DNA of 64,000 nucleotides from Pandoraea cepalis (GTDB lineage: Bacteria > Pseudomonadota > Gammaproteobacteria > Burkholderiales > Burkholderiaceae), in assembly GCF_902459665.1 (NCBI RefSeq), contig NZ_CABPSL010000016.1:1-64000 (forward strand), in the 5' to 3' direction. The notes under the pieces were generated by a model that saw nothing but the letters and a program-made list of their open reading frames with translations, did not search any database and was not told the DNA's origin. Numbering within the stretch: position 1 is the stretch's first letter; every line of letters begins with the position of its first letter. The position numbers were made by a program, and so were the translations under genes. Shown here piece after piece: positions 1 to 7,743 of this stretch.

Positions 1-73
1 CGGCTCAAGGCCGGATTCGATGAACACTATCGGGCTCAAGTGCTTGGAATGCAGGTCTCTTGATGCGATTGCC
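1..73. other. Sequence unlike prkA at the window edge
   Basis: Reading leftward, prkA follows its family up to the codons for VRPSVLQ (Gln at 74-76). The next 22 codons (GNRIKRPAFQ and onward) and the stop at 5-7 do not resemble the family, which should continue with a QIAIAKTEPGDENNQ-like stretch. The change falls directly after a CTGCAG hexamer. It could be the end of an inserted element, a rearrangement breakpoint or an assembly join. The element cannot be named because too little of it is visible. Confidence 0.45.
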
Positions 74-676
74 CTGCAGCACCGACGGGCGCACCTTGAC
101 CACACGGAACTTGGTGATGTCGCCGTTGAATTCGTTCAGGCGCTTGGTGGCCCACGGCGACGGGATCGTATTGAGATACCGCAGCGGAATGCCGAAGTCC
201 TCCTCCAGAATCTTGCCGTCTTCTTCGGGTGAGAAAAGGCCCAGGGGTGATTCGTGCACCGGCGATCCCTTCAGGCAATAGATGGGCACGTCTTCCATCA
301 ACGCCTTGAGCTTCTCTGCCAGCGACGACTTGCCGCCGCCCGGGGGGCCCAGCAGGTACAGAATCTGTTTGCGCTCTTCGAGCCCTTGCGCGGCGTGTTT
401 GAAGAACGACACGATCTGCTCGATCGTGTCTTCCATGCCGTAGAAGTCACGGAAGGCGGGATAGATCTTGATGATCTTGTTCGAGAACAACCGCGAAAGG
501 CGCGGGTCGTGGTGCGTGTCGATGAGTTCAGGCTCACCGATGGCGCGCAGCATCCGCTCGGAAGCCGATGCGTAAGCCGTCGCGTCCTTCTTACAGATTT
601 CCAGATACTCCTGGATGCTGTATTCCTCTTCCTTGCGTGCTTCGAAACGTGTCGTGTAGTGGCTGAAAATATCCAT
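5..676 (-). pseudogene. prkA: PrkA-type serine protein kinase, truncated
   Basis: This is the N-terminal part of the PrkA/YeaG AAA+ serine kinase, a stress and starvation kinase usually co-transcribed with a DUF444 (YeaH) protein and a SpoVR protein. The ATG at 674-676 is chosen because it gives the family start MDIFSHYTTRFEARKEEEYS and follows a purine-rich GGGGGTGAG ribosome site. The Walker A motif GPPGGGKS lies at residues 110-117, and family sequence continues through SPWATKRLNEFNGDITKFRV to residue 201. The frame then changes character and stops at residue 223, against about 640 residues for intact PrkA, so the distal AAA+ part and the C-terminal kinase domain are missing. The gene is broken here, or the window start is a join. 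The rest of the usual operon would lie further left. Confidence 0.75.
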
Positions 677-702
677 ATGCCTCACCCCCGCTTCATCGGA
701 AA

Positions 703-719
703 ACATCGCGACGCGATGT
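703..719. promoter_or_regulatory. 17-bp palindrome in the prkA leader
   Basis: ACATCGCG-A-CGCGATGT is a perfect 8-1-8 inverted repeat 27-43 nt upstream of the prkA ATG. Placement in the leader suggests an operator or a small RNA hairpin. No specific regulator is recognised. Confidence 0.4.
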
Positions 720-752
720 CCGCTCTGTTGCCTAAGACCTGGATGACTGCGC

Positions 753-804
753 AAAGGTTTCGACCTGGCTCACTGCATGCCGGAGCGACTGTCGCGAAAC
801 CTTT
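753..804. repeat. Separated 10-bp inverted repeat upstream of prkA
   Basis: AAAGGTTTCG (753-762) and CGAAACCTTT (795-804) are exact inverted copies 32 bp apart, about 77-128 bp upstream of the prkA ATG. The arrangement fits a dyad of half-sites for a regulator, but the protein is unknown. Confidence 0.4.
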
Positions 805-1117
805 CGCACGGTCCCCTCCCTCACATGAACGACTCAAAATAGGTTTAGGTTGACTTTAAACTTGTCGCTGAAAATTGCAACCGTTACCTCATCATATGCA
901 CAAAACAAAAAAACTGTCGCTAGATATTTTCCGCAGCGCTAAGCATCGTCTATCCGCCATATTCCACGCGGGTTTGCGCCTCATCTACGCATTGCGCACG
1001 TCAGCGGAGCCGCCTCACAAACCGCGCGATTTTTCGGCAAATTTCCCACGCAATGCGCACTCGGGTTTATCTGCATTCGACCGTGTTTGAATTCGTCGGC
1101 GTTTACTAAGGAATGCT

Positions 1118-1132
1118 ATCTATCCGATAGAT
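1118..1132. repeat. Short inverted repeat followed by a T run
   Basis: ATCTATC-C-GATAGAT (7-1-7) is followed on the + strand by TTTT. The single-base loop is too tight for an ordinary hairpin terminator, so an operator-like site is as likely. No gene ends just before it on the + strand. Confidence 0.25.
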
Positions 1133-1645
1133 TTTTTCGCGCACATCCAGCGCGCCGTGCGCACGCGTTTGCAGAAAAAAGTGGGCGGCCCGACGACGTC
1201 GACGAACGCGAAGACGTGGGCGCGTGATGGAGTGCTTTCCTGTCGAGGCGACGCGACTGCGCGAAGTCGCGAAGGTCGTGCGATCGTCATGCTGCGAAGC
1301 ATGGTGTCGCGAGCGGAAAGTCGACGACGGCCGGATGTCTGAACGAGCGAACCTCCTGGGCGATTTCGGCATGCCTGCGGCGCTTGCCCTACCGTCGGTC
1401 GGAAGGTTCCGACCCGGGCCGTTGCACCCCACCATGCCACCGTCTCATCAATGCCTTGCAAATTGCCGATCCCTGGAATGAAGCGAACAGCGTGCCAGTG
1501 ACCCGAGCTTGAACCCATGTTACGCCGGTTCGCCCGACTCTGCTGCGCCGATATGTAACGTGCTGTGTCCCGGCGCGCCTCGCAGACCGCTCGAGCCCAA
1601 GGGCGCCGACGATCCATGAGCACAGCGACACGCATCGATTCGTGC

Positions 1646-1690
1646 CATAATGCAACCTTGTTGCATTTATTACACAGTTGCAAACTGTGT
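1646..1690 (+). promoter_or_regulatory. Paired palindromic operators and -10 of the metal-uptake operon
   Basis: Two perfect 8-3-8 palindromes sit 45 bp upstream of the operon: AATGCAAC-CTT-GTTGCATT (1649-1667) and ACACAGTT-GCA-AACTGTGT (1672-1690). Their centres are 23 bp apart, about two helical turns. A CATAAT hexamer (1646-1651, 5/6 match to a -10) abuts the first palindrome, so a bound protein would block polymerase. Two symmetric sites before a zinc-type ABC operon suggest a Fur-family metal repressor such as Zur. That identity is inferred from size and position, not from a matched consensus. Confidence 0.6.
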
Positions 1691-1734
1691 TTGAGCGTCG
1701 CCGCGCCGACGCCTAATCCATCCACGCGTCGTCC

Positions 1735-1857
1735 ATGATTCGTTTTTCCGTTTGGCTCTACCGCCTGGCTGGCTGGGAACGCACCGTCCTGTCGTTGCTG
1801 GTGCTCCTGCCGCTTTGGGCACTCGTGTACTGGGCTCTGCAGGGGGTCGCCCCGTGA
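1735..1857 (+). CDS. 40-residue membrane peptide coupled to the metal ABC transporter
   Basis: The ATG at 1735 opens a 40-codon frame whose TGA (1855-1857) overlaps the GTG start of the ATPase gene (1854-1856). The peptide starts MIRFSVWLYRLAGWERTVLS and continues with one strongly hydrophobic stretch, about residues 18-38 (rich in Leu, Val and Trp), preceded by several Arg. It therefore looks like a single-pass inner-membrane peptide with a cytoplasmic N-terminus. It lies downstream of the paired operators, so it should be the first cistron of the metal-uptake operon. It may be a transporter accessory subunit or a leader whose translation opens the ATPase start. No family is recognised. The overlap and composition argue that it is translated. 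Confidence 0.55.
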   Translation: MIRFSVWLYRLAGWERTVLSLLVLLPLWALVYWALQGVAP

Positions 1858-2669
1858 TCGGCTGCCAGGATCTCTCGGTTCACTTCGGACCGAACGTGGC
1901 GCTCGATCGCGTCAGCGCAACCTTTGCGCCCGGCGTGCTCTGCGCGGTCGTCGGCCCCAATGGCGGCGGCAAGACCACACTGCTGCGCGCACTCGCGGGC
2001 CTTCAAAAGCCCTCGACGGGCAAGATCGTCTGCGACGGGCCGGTCGCCTACCTGTCGCAACGGCCCGAGACCGACCACCGATTCCCCATGTGCGTCGAAG
2101 AGTACGTGCTGACCGGCACATGGCGGCGCACGGGCGACGCACGACGTCTCGGGCGCGACGAAGTCGAGCGCGCTCACGAGGCCCTTGCACGCGTCGGTCT
2201 TGCCGACAAACGGACGCAAGCGCTGGAGGCCTTGTCCGGCGGGCAATGGCAGCGCGCCCGCTTCGCGCGGCTGATTGTGGAAGACGCCCCGATCGTTTTA
2301 TTGGATGAACCCCTTACCGGCATCGACTTGCCTTCGGCGGAACTGTTGCTCACCTTGCTGGATCAATGGCGCAGCGAGGGACGCACAGTGGTGACGGTGC
2401 TCCATGATCTGCCGCTCGTGCGCGAGCGCTTCGCGTACGTCGCCGTGATGGCCGGTCGGCTGGTGTCGACGGGCACGCCGGCCGAGTGTCTGCACGGCGG
2501 GCTGCCGTCTGCCGACAGTGCGGCTGGCGGCGCGCATGTGGGCTTGTCCGGCGCGGGCGGCTACACCGCCCGCGTTGCCGGCCCCGCGTCGGCAGCCTAT
2601 GGCTTGCCGCCCCACGGGGGCTCGCGCGCGCCGGGCGCGATCACGACCTCGGGGGGAGACCACCGATGA
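1854..2669 (+). CDS. Metal (zinc-type) ABC transporter, ATP-binding protein
   Basis: This is the cytoplasmic ATPase of a cluster A-I metal importer of the Znu/Azt/Tro type. The GTG at 1854 is preferred over the ATG at 1752 because the family N-terminus (IGCQDLSVHFGPN) begins there and it overlaps the preceding stop. Walker A GPNGGGKT is at residues 34-41, the LSGGQ signature at 127-131, Walker B IVLLDE at 147-152 and the H-loop His at 184. After residue ~210 there is a Gly/Ala-rich C-terminal tail of about 60 residues with a few His, longer than the catalytic fold needs. The stop overlaps the permease start in ATGA. It energises uptake through the next gene product, and the promoter-proximal palindromes suggest metal-dependent repression. 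Zinc is the likely substrate, but manganese is not excluded. Confidence 0.9.
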   Translation: MIGCQDLSVHFGPNVALDRVSATFAPGVLCAVVGPNGGGKTTLLRALAGLQKPSTGKIVCDGPVAYLSQRPETDHRFPMCVEEYVLTGTWRRTGDARRLGRDEVERAHEALARVGLADKRTQALEALSGGQWQRARFARLIVEDAPIVLLDEPLTGIDLPSAELLLTLLDQWRSEGRTVVTVLHDLPLVRERFAYVAVMAGRLVSTGTPAECLHGGLPSADSAAGGAHVGLSGAGGYTARVAGPASAAYGLPPHGGSRAPGAITTSGGDHR

Positions 2670-3529
2670 GCGGGGTTCTCGATCTGATCGTCGGCCCGTT
2701 CTCGGAGTTCGACTTCATGCGCCACGCGTTGGTCGGCAGCCTCGCGCTGTCGGTCGGCTGCGCGCCGGTAGGGGTTTTCCTGCTGCTGCGGCGCATGAGC
2801 CTGATGGGCGATTCGCTCTCGCATGCGGTGTTGCCGGGCGCCGCCATCGGCTACCTGATTGGCGGCCTGTCGCTGCCCTGGATGGCGGGCGGCGGGATGG
2901 TGGCGGGCTTGCTGGTGGCCCTGCTCGCCGGACTGTCGAGCCGCCGCACGCGGCTGGACGAGGGGGCATCGTTCGCGGGCTTCTATTTATTGGCGCTGGC
3001 CGGTGGCGTGGTGATTGTCTCGAAATGGGGCAACAGCGTCGACCTGATGCACCTGCTCTTCGGCTCGGTGCTCGCGGTGGACGATCCGTCGCTGATTCTC
3101 GTCGCCGCGATAGCATCCGTGACGCTCCTATGGTTCGGATGGCATTATCGCGGTCTCGTGCTCGACAGCGCCGATCCGGCGTTTCTCGGTCACGACCACG
3201 GCAGGGGCGTCATGCGCTATCACCTGGGCTTTACGGTGCTCACGGTGATGAACCTCGTCGCGGGGTTTCAGGCGATGGGCACGCTCATGGCCGTGGGACT
3301 GATGATGCTGCCGGCGGCCACCGCCCGGCTCGTCGCCCGCACGCTGCCGGGCATGCTGCTCGTGGCCTGGCTGGTCGCGAGCGCGTCAAGCGTCATCGGA
3401 TTGCTGCTTTCGTATTACCTGGCCTGCCCTTCGGGACCGGCCATCATTCTGACGGCGGGCATCGCCTACCTGGGCGCGCTGCTTGCCACGCCGGGCCACG
3501 CCAATGCGGCCAAGGCCCCGGCGCTTTGA
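2666..3529 (+). CDS. Metal ABC transporter, inner-membrane permease
   Basis: This 287-residue polytopic membrane protein belongs to the ABC-3 permease family (ZnuB/AztB/TroC-like) and has about eight hydrophobic segments. Family landmarks include RRMSLMGDSLSHAVLPG near residues 35-50 and the MNLVAGFQAMGTLMAVGLMM stretch, which contains the usual coupling and gating segments. The ATG at 2666 overlaps the ATPase stop by four bases, so the two subunits are translationally coupled. It forms the channel, probably as a dimer, for metal delivered by the periplasmic binding protein encoded 11 nt downstream. A longer in-frame start at 2486 would lie inside the ATPase gene and is rejected. Confidence 0.92.
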   Translation: MSGVLDLIVGPFSEFDFMRHALVGSLALSVGCAPVGVFLLLRRMSLMGDSLSHAVLPGAAIGYLIGGLSLPWMAGGGMVAGLLVALLAGLSSRRTRLDEGASFAGFYLLALAGGVVIVSKWGNSVDLMHLLFGSVLAVDDPSLILVAAIASVTLLWFGWHYRGLVLDSADPAFLGHDHGRGVMRYHLGFTVLTVMNLVAGFQAMGTLMAVGLMMLPAATARLVARTLPGMLLVAWLVASASSVIGLLLSYYLACPSGPAIILTAGIAYLGALLATPGHANAAKAPAL

Positions 3530-3540
3530 GAGAGGAAAAC

Positions 3541-4470
3541 ATGTTCGGATTGGGTCAATCGGCTGGCAAATCGTGGTTTGGCGCGGCGCGCCTCGCCGCA
3601 CTGCTCGCCATGGCGCTGGCGCTCGCCAGCCCGGCACGCGCGCAGGACACGCACCTGCCCGTTGCCGCAAGCTTCAGCATCCTGTCCGACATCGTTAAAT
3701 CCGTCGGTGGCGACCGGGTCGACGTGACGACGCTCGTCGGCCCCGACCAGGACACGCATGTCTACGAGCCCACGCCGGCGGATGTCGCCAGGATTTCGGG
3801 GACCAAGCTCTTCTTCGTCAATGGCCTGGGCTTCGAAGGCTGGATGCCTCGCTTGATGAAGGCGAGCCACTATCCCGGCAAGCTCGTCACCGTCACCCAG
3901 GGCCTCAAAGCGCGCACGATGGTCGACGAGGGAAGGACCGTGCCCGACCCGCACATGTTCCAGGATCCCGAACGTGTCAAAACGATGGTCGATAACATCG
4001 CCGCCGCCCTGTCGCAAGCGGACCCGTCCGGCAGCGCCTATTACGCGGAACGCGCCAGGAACTACCGCGGCGCACTCGATGACCTGATCACCTGGGCCAA
4101 CAAGCAGTTCGCCCCGATTCCGCCGGCCCGCCGCGTTGTGCTCACGTCGCACGACGCCTTCGGCTACCTCGGCCAGCGCTTCGGCGTCAGGTTCCTTGCC
4201 CCGGAAGGCGTGTCGACCGAAAGCGAAGCCAGCGCCCGGGACGTGGCGAACCTGATCCGCGTGATTCGCCGCACGGGTATCAAGGCCGTTTTCATGGAAA
4301 ACATCTCCAATCCGCGCCTGATCCAGCGCATCGCCCGCGACGCCAAGGTGACGGTCGACGGCAAACTGTATTCCGACGCCCTGTCGCAGAATCCGGAAGC
4401 CACGACTTACCTTCAGTTGTTTCAGCACAACGTGCGCGCCATCGCCGCCGCGATGAAGGACAACCGCTAG
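3541..4470 (+). CDS. Periplasmic metal-binding protein of the ABC transporter (AztC/ZnuA-like)
   Basis: This 309-residue cluster A-I solute-binding protein starts at the ATG after GAGAGGAAAAC, a good ribosome site. A Sec signal peptide (LLAMALALASPARAQ) is cut near residue 35. Likely metal ligands by family position are His73 (DTHVYEP), His138 (DPHMF), His204 (SHDAFGYL) and Asp279 (YSDAL). There is no long His/Asp-rich loop of the kind seen in classical ZnuA. That, together with the GVSTESEAS motif, points to the AztC type of zinc-binding protein. It captures metal in the periplasm for the permease. Zinc is inferred from the three-His/one-Asp set; TroA-type manganese binding is the alternative. 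Confidence 0.88.
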   Translation: MFGLGQSAGKSWFGAARLAALLAMALALASPARAQDTHLPVAASFSILSDIVKSVGGDRVDVTTLVGPDQDTHVYEPTPADVARISGTKLFFVNGLGFEGWMPRLMKASHYPGKLVTVTQGLKARTMVDEGRTVPDPHMFQDPERVKTMVDNIAAALSQADPSGSAYYAERARNYRGALDDLITWANKQFAPIPPARRVVLTSHDAFGYLGQRFGVRFLAPEGVSTESEASARDVANLIRVIRRTGIKAVFMENISNPRLIQRIARDAKVTVDGKLYSDALSQNPEATTYLQLFQHNVRAIAAAMKDNR

Positions 4471-4513
4471 TCGGTCACCGCCCCGCCCTCCGCGGTGCAC
4501 GCGCTATACGCGC

Positions 4514-4519
4514 TATAAT
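4514..4519 (+). promoter_or_regulatory. Probable -10 of the miaB promoter
   Basis: A perfect TATAAT lies 164 nt upstream of miaB, inside a direct repeat of GCGCTATA (4501-4508 and 4510-4517). No good -35 hexamer is visible at 17 bp. It implies a leader of about 150 nt that includes the hairpin at 4561-4579. Confidence 0.4.
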
Positions 4520-4560
4520 GCGTGCACCACACACCGGCCCCGCCAAGGAGGTCCGGACAG

Positions 4561-4579
4561 GCCGGCCACGCCGGCTTTT
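4561..4579 (+). terminator. Short GC hairpin with T4 between the metal operon and miaB
   Basis: GCCGGC-CAC-GCCGGC followed by TTTT forms a compact hairpin. It may end the metal-uptake transcript 90 nt after its last stop. Because it lies downstream of the TATAAT at 4514 it could also attenuate miaB transcription. The T run is short, so efficiency is uncertain. Confidence 0.4.
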
Positions 4580-4682
4580 GCGTTTGGGCCGCCGCTTCTC
4601 TCTCGCGGCCGGGCAAGACTGAACCCCTGAAACATTCATTACGGACGCCCCCAGGTCAACCACTGCGAACGGCGCACACTCA

Positions 4683-6026
4683 ATGGCAAAGAAGATTTAT
4701 ATCAAGACGTTCGGCTGTCAGATGAACGAGTATGACTCCGACAAGATGGCGGACGTACTCGGCGCCGCCGAAGGGCTGGAAAAGACGGACACGCCCGAAG
4801 ACGCCGACGTCATCCTGTTCAACACTTGCTCCGTACGCGAAAAGGCGCAGGAAAAGGTGTTCTCGGATCTGGGCCGCATGCGCGCGCTCAAGGAAATCAA
4901 GCCGGACCTGGTCATCGGTGTCGGCGGCTGCGTCGCCAGCCAGGAAGGCGCCGCCATCGTGCAGCGCGCCCCCTATGTGGACGTGGTGTTCGGCCCGCAG
5001 ACCCTGCACCGTCTGCCGCAGATGCTCGAAGCGCGTCGCGCCACCGGGCGCTCGCAGGTCGACATCTCGTTCCCGGAAATCGAGAAGTTCGATCACCTCC
5101 CGCCCGCCAAGGTCGAGGGAGCGACCGCATTCGTCTCGATCATGGAAGGCTGCTCGAAGTACTGCAGCTATTGCGTGGTGCCCTACACGCGAGGGGACGA
5201 AGTCTCGCGCCCATTCGAAGACGTGCTCACCGAGATTGCCGGCCTGGCCGAGCAAGGCGTGCGCGAAATCACGCTGCTGGGTCAGAACGTGAACGCCTAT
5301 CGCGGGTCGATGGCCGACGGCGAGATCGCCGACTTCGCGCTGCTCATCGAATACGTGGCCGAGGTGCCTGGCGTCGAGCGCATTCGCTACACGACCAGCC
5401 ATCCGAAGGAATTCACGCAACGCCTGATCGACACCTACGCCAAGGTGCCCAAGCTCGTGAGCCATCTGCACCTGCCCGTGCAGCACGGCGCCGACCGCGT
5501 GCTCTCGGCGATGAAGCGCGGCTATACCGCGCTGGAATACAAGTCGATCATCCGCCGCCTGCGTCGGGTGCGCCCGGACATGTCGATGTCGTCGGACTTC
5601 ATCGTCGGCTTCCCCGGCGAGACGGAAGAGGATTTCGACAAGCTCATGGCAATGATTCACGAGATCGGCTACGACACGAGCTTCTCGTTCATCTACAGCC
5701 CGCGCCCGGGCACGCCGGCCGCCAACCTGCCGGACGACACGCCGCGCGAGGTCAAGCTGCGCCGTCTGCAACATTTGCAGGCGGTGATCGAGGAGAACGC
5801 CGCGCGCATCAGCCAGCGCATGGTCGGCTCGCGTCAGCGTATTCTCGTCGAAGGCGTGTCGCGCAAGGACCCCAACGAGCTGCAAGGCCGCACGGAGAAC
5901 AACCGGGTGGTGAACTTCCCGGCAACCGAAGCCCAGCGCGCCCACCTGATCGGCCAGATGACCGACGTCGTGATCACGCTCGCCTACCCGCACTCGCTGC
6001 GTGGCGAATTGCTCACCACGCACTGA
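4683..6026 (+). CDS. miaB: tRNA-2-methylthio-N6-isopentenyladenosine synthase
   Basis: MiaB is the radical-SAM enzyme that adds the 2-methylthio group to i6A37 in tRNAs reading UNN codons. The 447-residue protein has the three-part family architecture. The N-terminal cluster domain has Cys12 ([12 protein letters not shown]), Cys49 (FNTCSVRE) and Cys83 (GGCVAS). The radical-SAM CxxxCxxC is at Cys157, 161 and 164 (GCSKYCSYC). A C-terminal TRAM domain follows from about residue 375. Length and start match the family. It heads the conserved miaB-ybeZ-ybeY-corC-lnt run, which links tRNA modification, rRNA maturation and envelope functions. Confidence 0.97.
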   Translation: MAKKIYIKTFGCQMNEYDSDKMADVLGAAEGLEKTDTPEDADVILFNTCSVREKAQEKVFSDLGRMRALKEIKPDLVIGVGGCVASQEGAAIVQRAPYVDVVFGPQTLHRLPQMLEARRATGRSQVDISFPEIEKFDHLPPAKVEGATAFVSIMEGCSKYCSYCVVPYTRGDEVSRPFEDVLTEIAGLAEQGVREITLLGQNVNAYRGSMADGEIADFALLIEYVAEVPGVERIRYTTSHPKEFTQRLIDTYAKVPKLVSHLHLPVQHGADRVLSAMKRGYTALEYKSIIRRLRRVRPDMSMSSDFIVGFPGETEEDFDKLMAMIHEIGYDTSFSFIYSPRPGTPAANLPDDTPREVKLRRLQHLQAVIEENAARISQRMVGSRQRILVEGVSRKDPNELQGRTENNRVVNFPATEAQRAHLIGQMTDVVITLAYPHSLRGELLTTH

Positions 6027-6041
6027 CCGAAATTTGCGACT

Positions 6042-7208
6042 ATGATCGGATCCGGCAGATTCGGGCGCACCCACCTCATGCATCGCGTGCCCGAGCCTGC
6101 CCCCGGCGACTCCATCGAACGATCTGAACAGGCACCCGACCGGATCATCTTGAAAGCACCCGTCCAAGAATTCACCGCACCGCGCGACGACAACCGCCGT
6201 CTGGCCAACCTCTGCGGCCCGCTCGACGAGAACCTGCGTCAGATTGAACAGGCGCTCGACGTCTCCATTTCCCGCCGCGGCCATCGCTTCGCCGTTCGCG
6301 GCAAGAGCGCCGCGATCGCCACCCAGGCCATCGAGAGCTTTTACAACCGCGCGACCGAGCCGCTGTCGGTCGACGATATCCAGTTGGGCCTCGTGGAGTC
6401 GCGTCAGGGGCTCGTACCGAGCGTGCGTCACGGCGACGACAACCCGTTTGCCGCCGGCGAGACGGAAGACGGATCGCCCGTACTGCACACGCGCCGCAGC
6501 GATCTGCACGGTCGTACGCCGGCGCAGCGCGACTATCTCAAGCAGATCCTGTCGCACGACGTGACATTCGGCATCGGCCCGGCGGGCACCGGAAAGACCT
6601 ATCTGGCCGTGGCCTGCGCCGTCGACGCCCTGGAGCGCGACGCCGTCAAGCGCATCGTCCTGACGCGCCCCGCCGTGGAAGCGGGCGAGCGCCTGGGCTT
6701 TCTCCCCGGCGATCTGGCCCAGAAGGTCGACCCGTACCTGCGCCCGCTCTACGACGCACTCTACGATCTGCTCGGCTTCGACAAGACGCAGAAGTATTTC
6801 GAGAAGCAGATGATCGAGATCGCGCCGCTCGCGTACATGCGCGGGCGCACGCTCAACCACGCGTTCATCATTCTTGACGAGGCGCAGAACACCACGCCCG
6901 AGCAGATGAAGATGTTCCTGACGCGCATCGGCTTCGGCAGCAAGGCGGTCGTGACCGGCGACACCACGCAGGTCGACCTGCCACGCGGCCAGAAGAGCGG
7001 CCTGATGGAAGCGCAGGTGATCCTGAAGAACGTTCGCGGCATCGCCGTGACCCGCTTTACCAGCGTGGACGTGGTGCGTCACCCGTTGGTCGCCCGCATC
7101 GTCGATGCATACGACGCCCACGCGCAGCTTGACGAAGCCAGCCTCGAGGCGCGCGTGTCGGCCGAACGCGCCCCGCGCGCCGCCCGCGCATCGCGAGGCA
7201 AGGCATGA
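6042..7208 (+). CDS. ybeZ: PhoH-like ATPase YbeZ
   Basis: This is a PhoH-family P-loop NTPase that works with the endoribonuclease YbeY in rRNA processing and ribosome quality control. The Walker A motif GPAGTGKT is near residues 180-187, and the Walker B-like FIILDEAQN follows the RGRTLNHAF stretch that is diagnostic of PhoH. The stop overlaps the ybeY start in ATGA. The start is uncertain. ATG 6042 gives 388 residues, but the first ~36 look unlike the family, which begins near the TTG at 6150 ([15 protein letters not shown]). A TTG start would give about 352 residues, closer to the usual length. Confidence 0.93.
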   Translation: MIGSGRFGRTHLMHRVPEPAPGDSIERSEQAPDRIILKAPVQEFTAPRDDNRRLANLCGPLDENLRQIEQALDVSISRRGHRFAVRGKSAAIATQAIESFYNRATEPLSVDDIQLGLVESRQGLVPSVRHGDDNPFAAGETEDGSPVLHTRRSDLHGRTPAQRDYLKQILSHDVTFGIGPAGTGKTYLAVACAVDALERDAVKRIVLTRPAVEAGERLGFLPGDLAQKVDPYLRPLYDALYDLLGFDKTQKYFEKQMIEIAPLAYMRGRTLNHAFIILDEAQNTTPEQMKMFLTRIGFGSKAVVTGDTTQVDLPRGQKSGLMEAQVILKNVRGIAVTRFTSVDVVRHPLVARIVDAYDAHAQLDEASLEARVSAERAPRAARASRGKA

Positions 7209-7732
7209 GCGAGCCGGCCTCGCGTTCGCCGCGTCATGCACTCACGCTGACGCACCAGTTCGTGGCCGGTCCGGCGTTCGCCACGCACAAGGCATTGCTC
7301 ACGCGCACCACGCTGCGCCGCTGGGTGCAGGCCGCGCTGCTCGCCGACGCCGAACTGACCCTGCGCTTCGTCGGCGCGGAAGAAGGACAGACGCTGAACC
7401 GCGGCTATCGCGGCAAAGACTACGCGACCAACGTGCTCACGTTTGCCTATGCGCAGCACGACAGCGACCCGGTAACGGGCGACATCGTGTTGTGCTGCCC
7501 GGTGGTCGAGCGCGAAGCGAACGAACAGGGCATTACGCTCGAAGCGCATTACGCCCATCTGATCGTGCACGGCGTGCTTCACGCGCAAGGTTACGACCAC
7601 GAAGCGGACGATGAGGCACAGGAGATGGAAGGCCTCGAAGCGGAGATTCTCACCGGTCTCGGCTACGCCGACCCTTACTTGGTCGAAAAGCCCCCGAAGT
7701 CCCGCACACCGGCCAACACGCGCCGCGCCTGA
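7205..7732 (+). CDS. ybeY: Endoribonuclease YbeY (rRNA maturation)
   Basis: YbeY is a single-strand-specific zinc endoribonuclease needed for 16S rRNA 3' maturation and 70S quality control. The metal site [11 protein letters not shown] (pattern HxxxHxxGxxH) is intact near residues 122-132. The family motif [16 protein letters not shown] lies upstream of it. The 175-residue length fits the longer betaproteobacterial versions, which carry a short N-terminal addition. The start overlaps the ybeZ stop by four bases, so the two partner proteins are translationally coupled. Confidence 0.95.
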   Translation: MSEPASRSPRHALTLTHQFVAGPAFATHKALLTRTTLRRWVQAALLADAELTLRFVGAEEGQTLNRGYRGKDYATNVLTFAYAQHDSDPVTGDIVLCCPVVEREANEQGITLEAHYAHLIVHGVLHAQGYDHEADDEAQEMEGLEAEILTGLGYADPYLVEKPPKSRTPANTRRA

Positions 7733-7743
7733 ACCGATATCGC

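Larger units (their letters stand above)
677..1734. other. 1.06-kb intergenic region between prkA and the metal-uptake operon
   Basis: No reading frame here looks like a protein; the ORFs on both strands are Arg/Ser/Ala-rich composition artefacts. The stretch 835-960 is clearly AT-richer than the rest of the window. The region holds several inverted repeats, listed separately: 703-719, 753-804, 1118-1132 and the operator pair 1649-1690. A further perfect 8-2-8 inverted repeat lies at 1397-1414. The left part probably carries the prkA promoter and the right end the metal-operon promoter. No tRNA fold was recognised. Confidence 0.6.

Noticed and set aside
1106-1725. Several open frames in the prkA-metal operon gap (both strands)
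   Set aside because: They are mutually overlapping, lack ribosome sites and have artefactual composition.
4545-4552. Perfect AAGGAGGT ribosome-site-like sequence before miaB
   Set aside because: No ATG, GTG or TTG lies 5-12 nt downstream. The nearest TTG is about 25 nt away and gives only 14 codons.
4680-7241. 853-codon minus-strand open frame across miaB and ybeZ
   Set aside because: It is a shadow of two well-identified genes. Its composition is Arg/His/Val-rich with no family motif, as expected from high GC at third positions.
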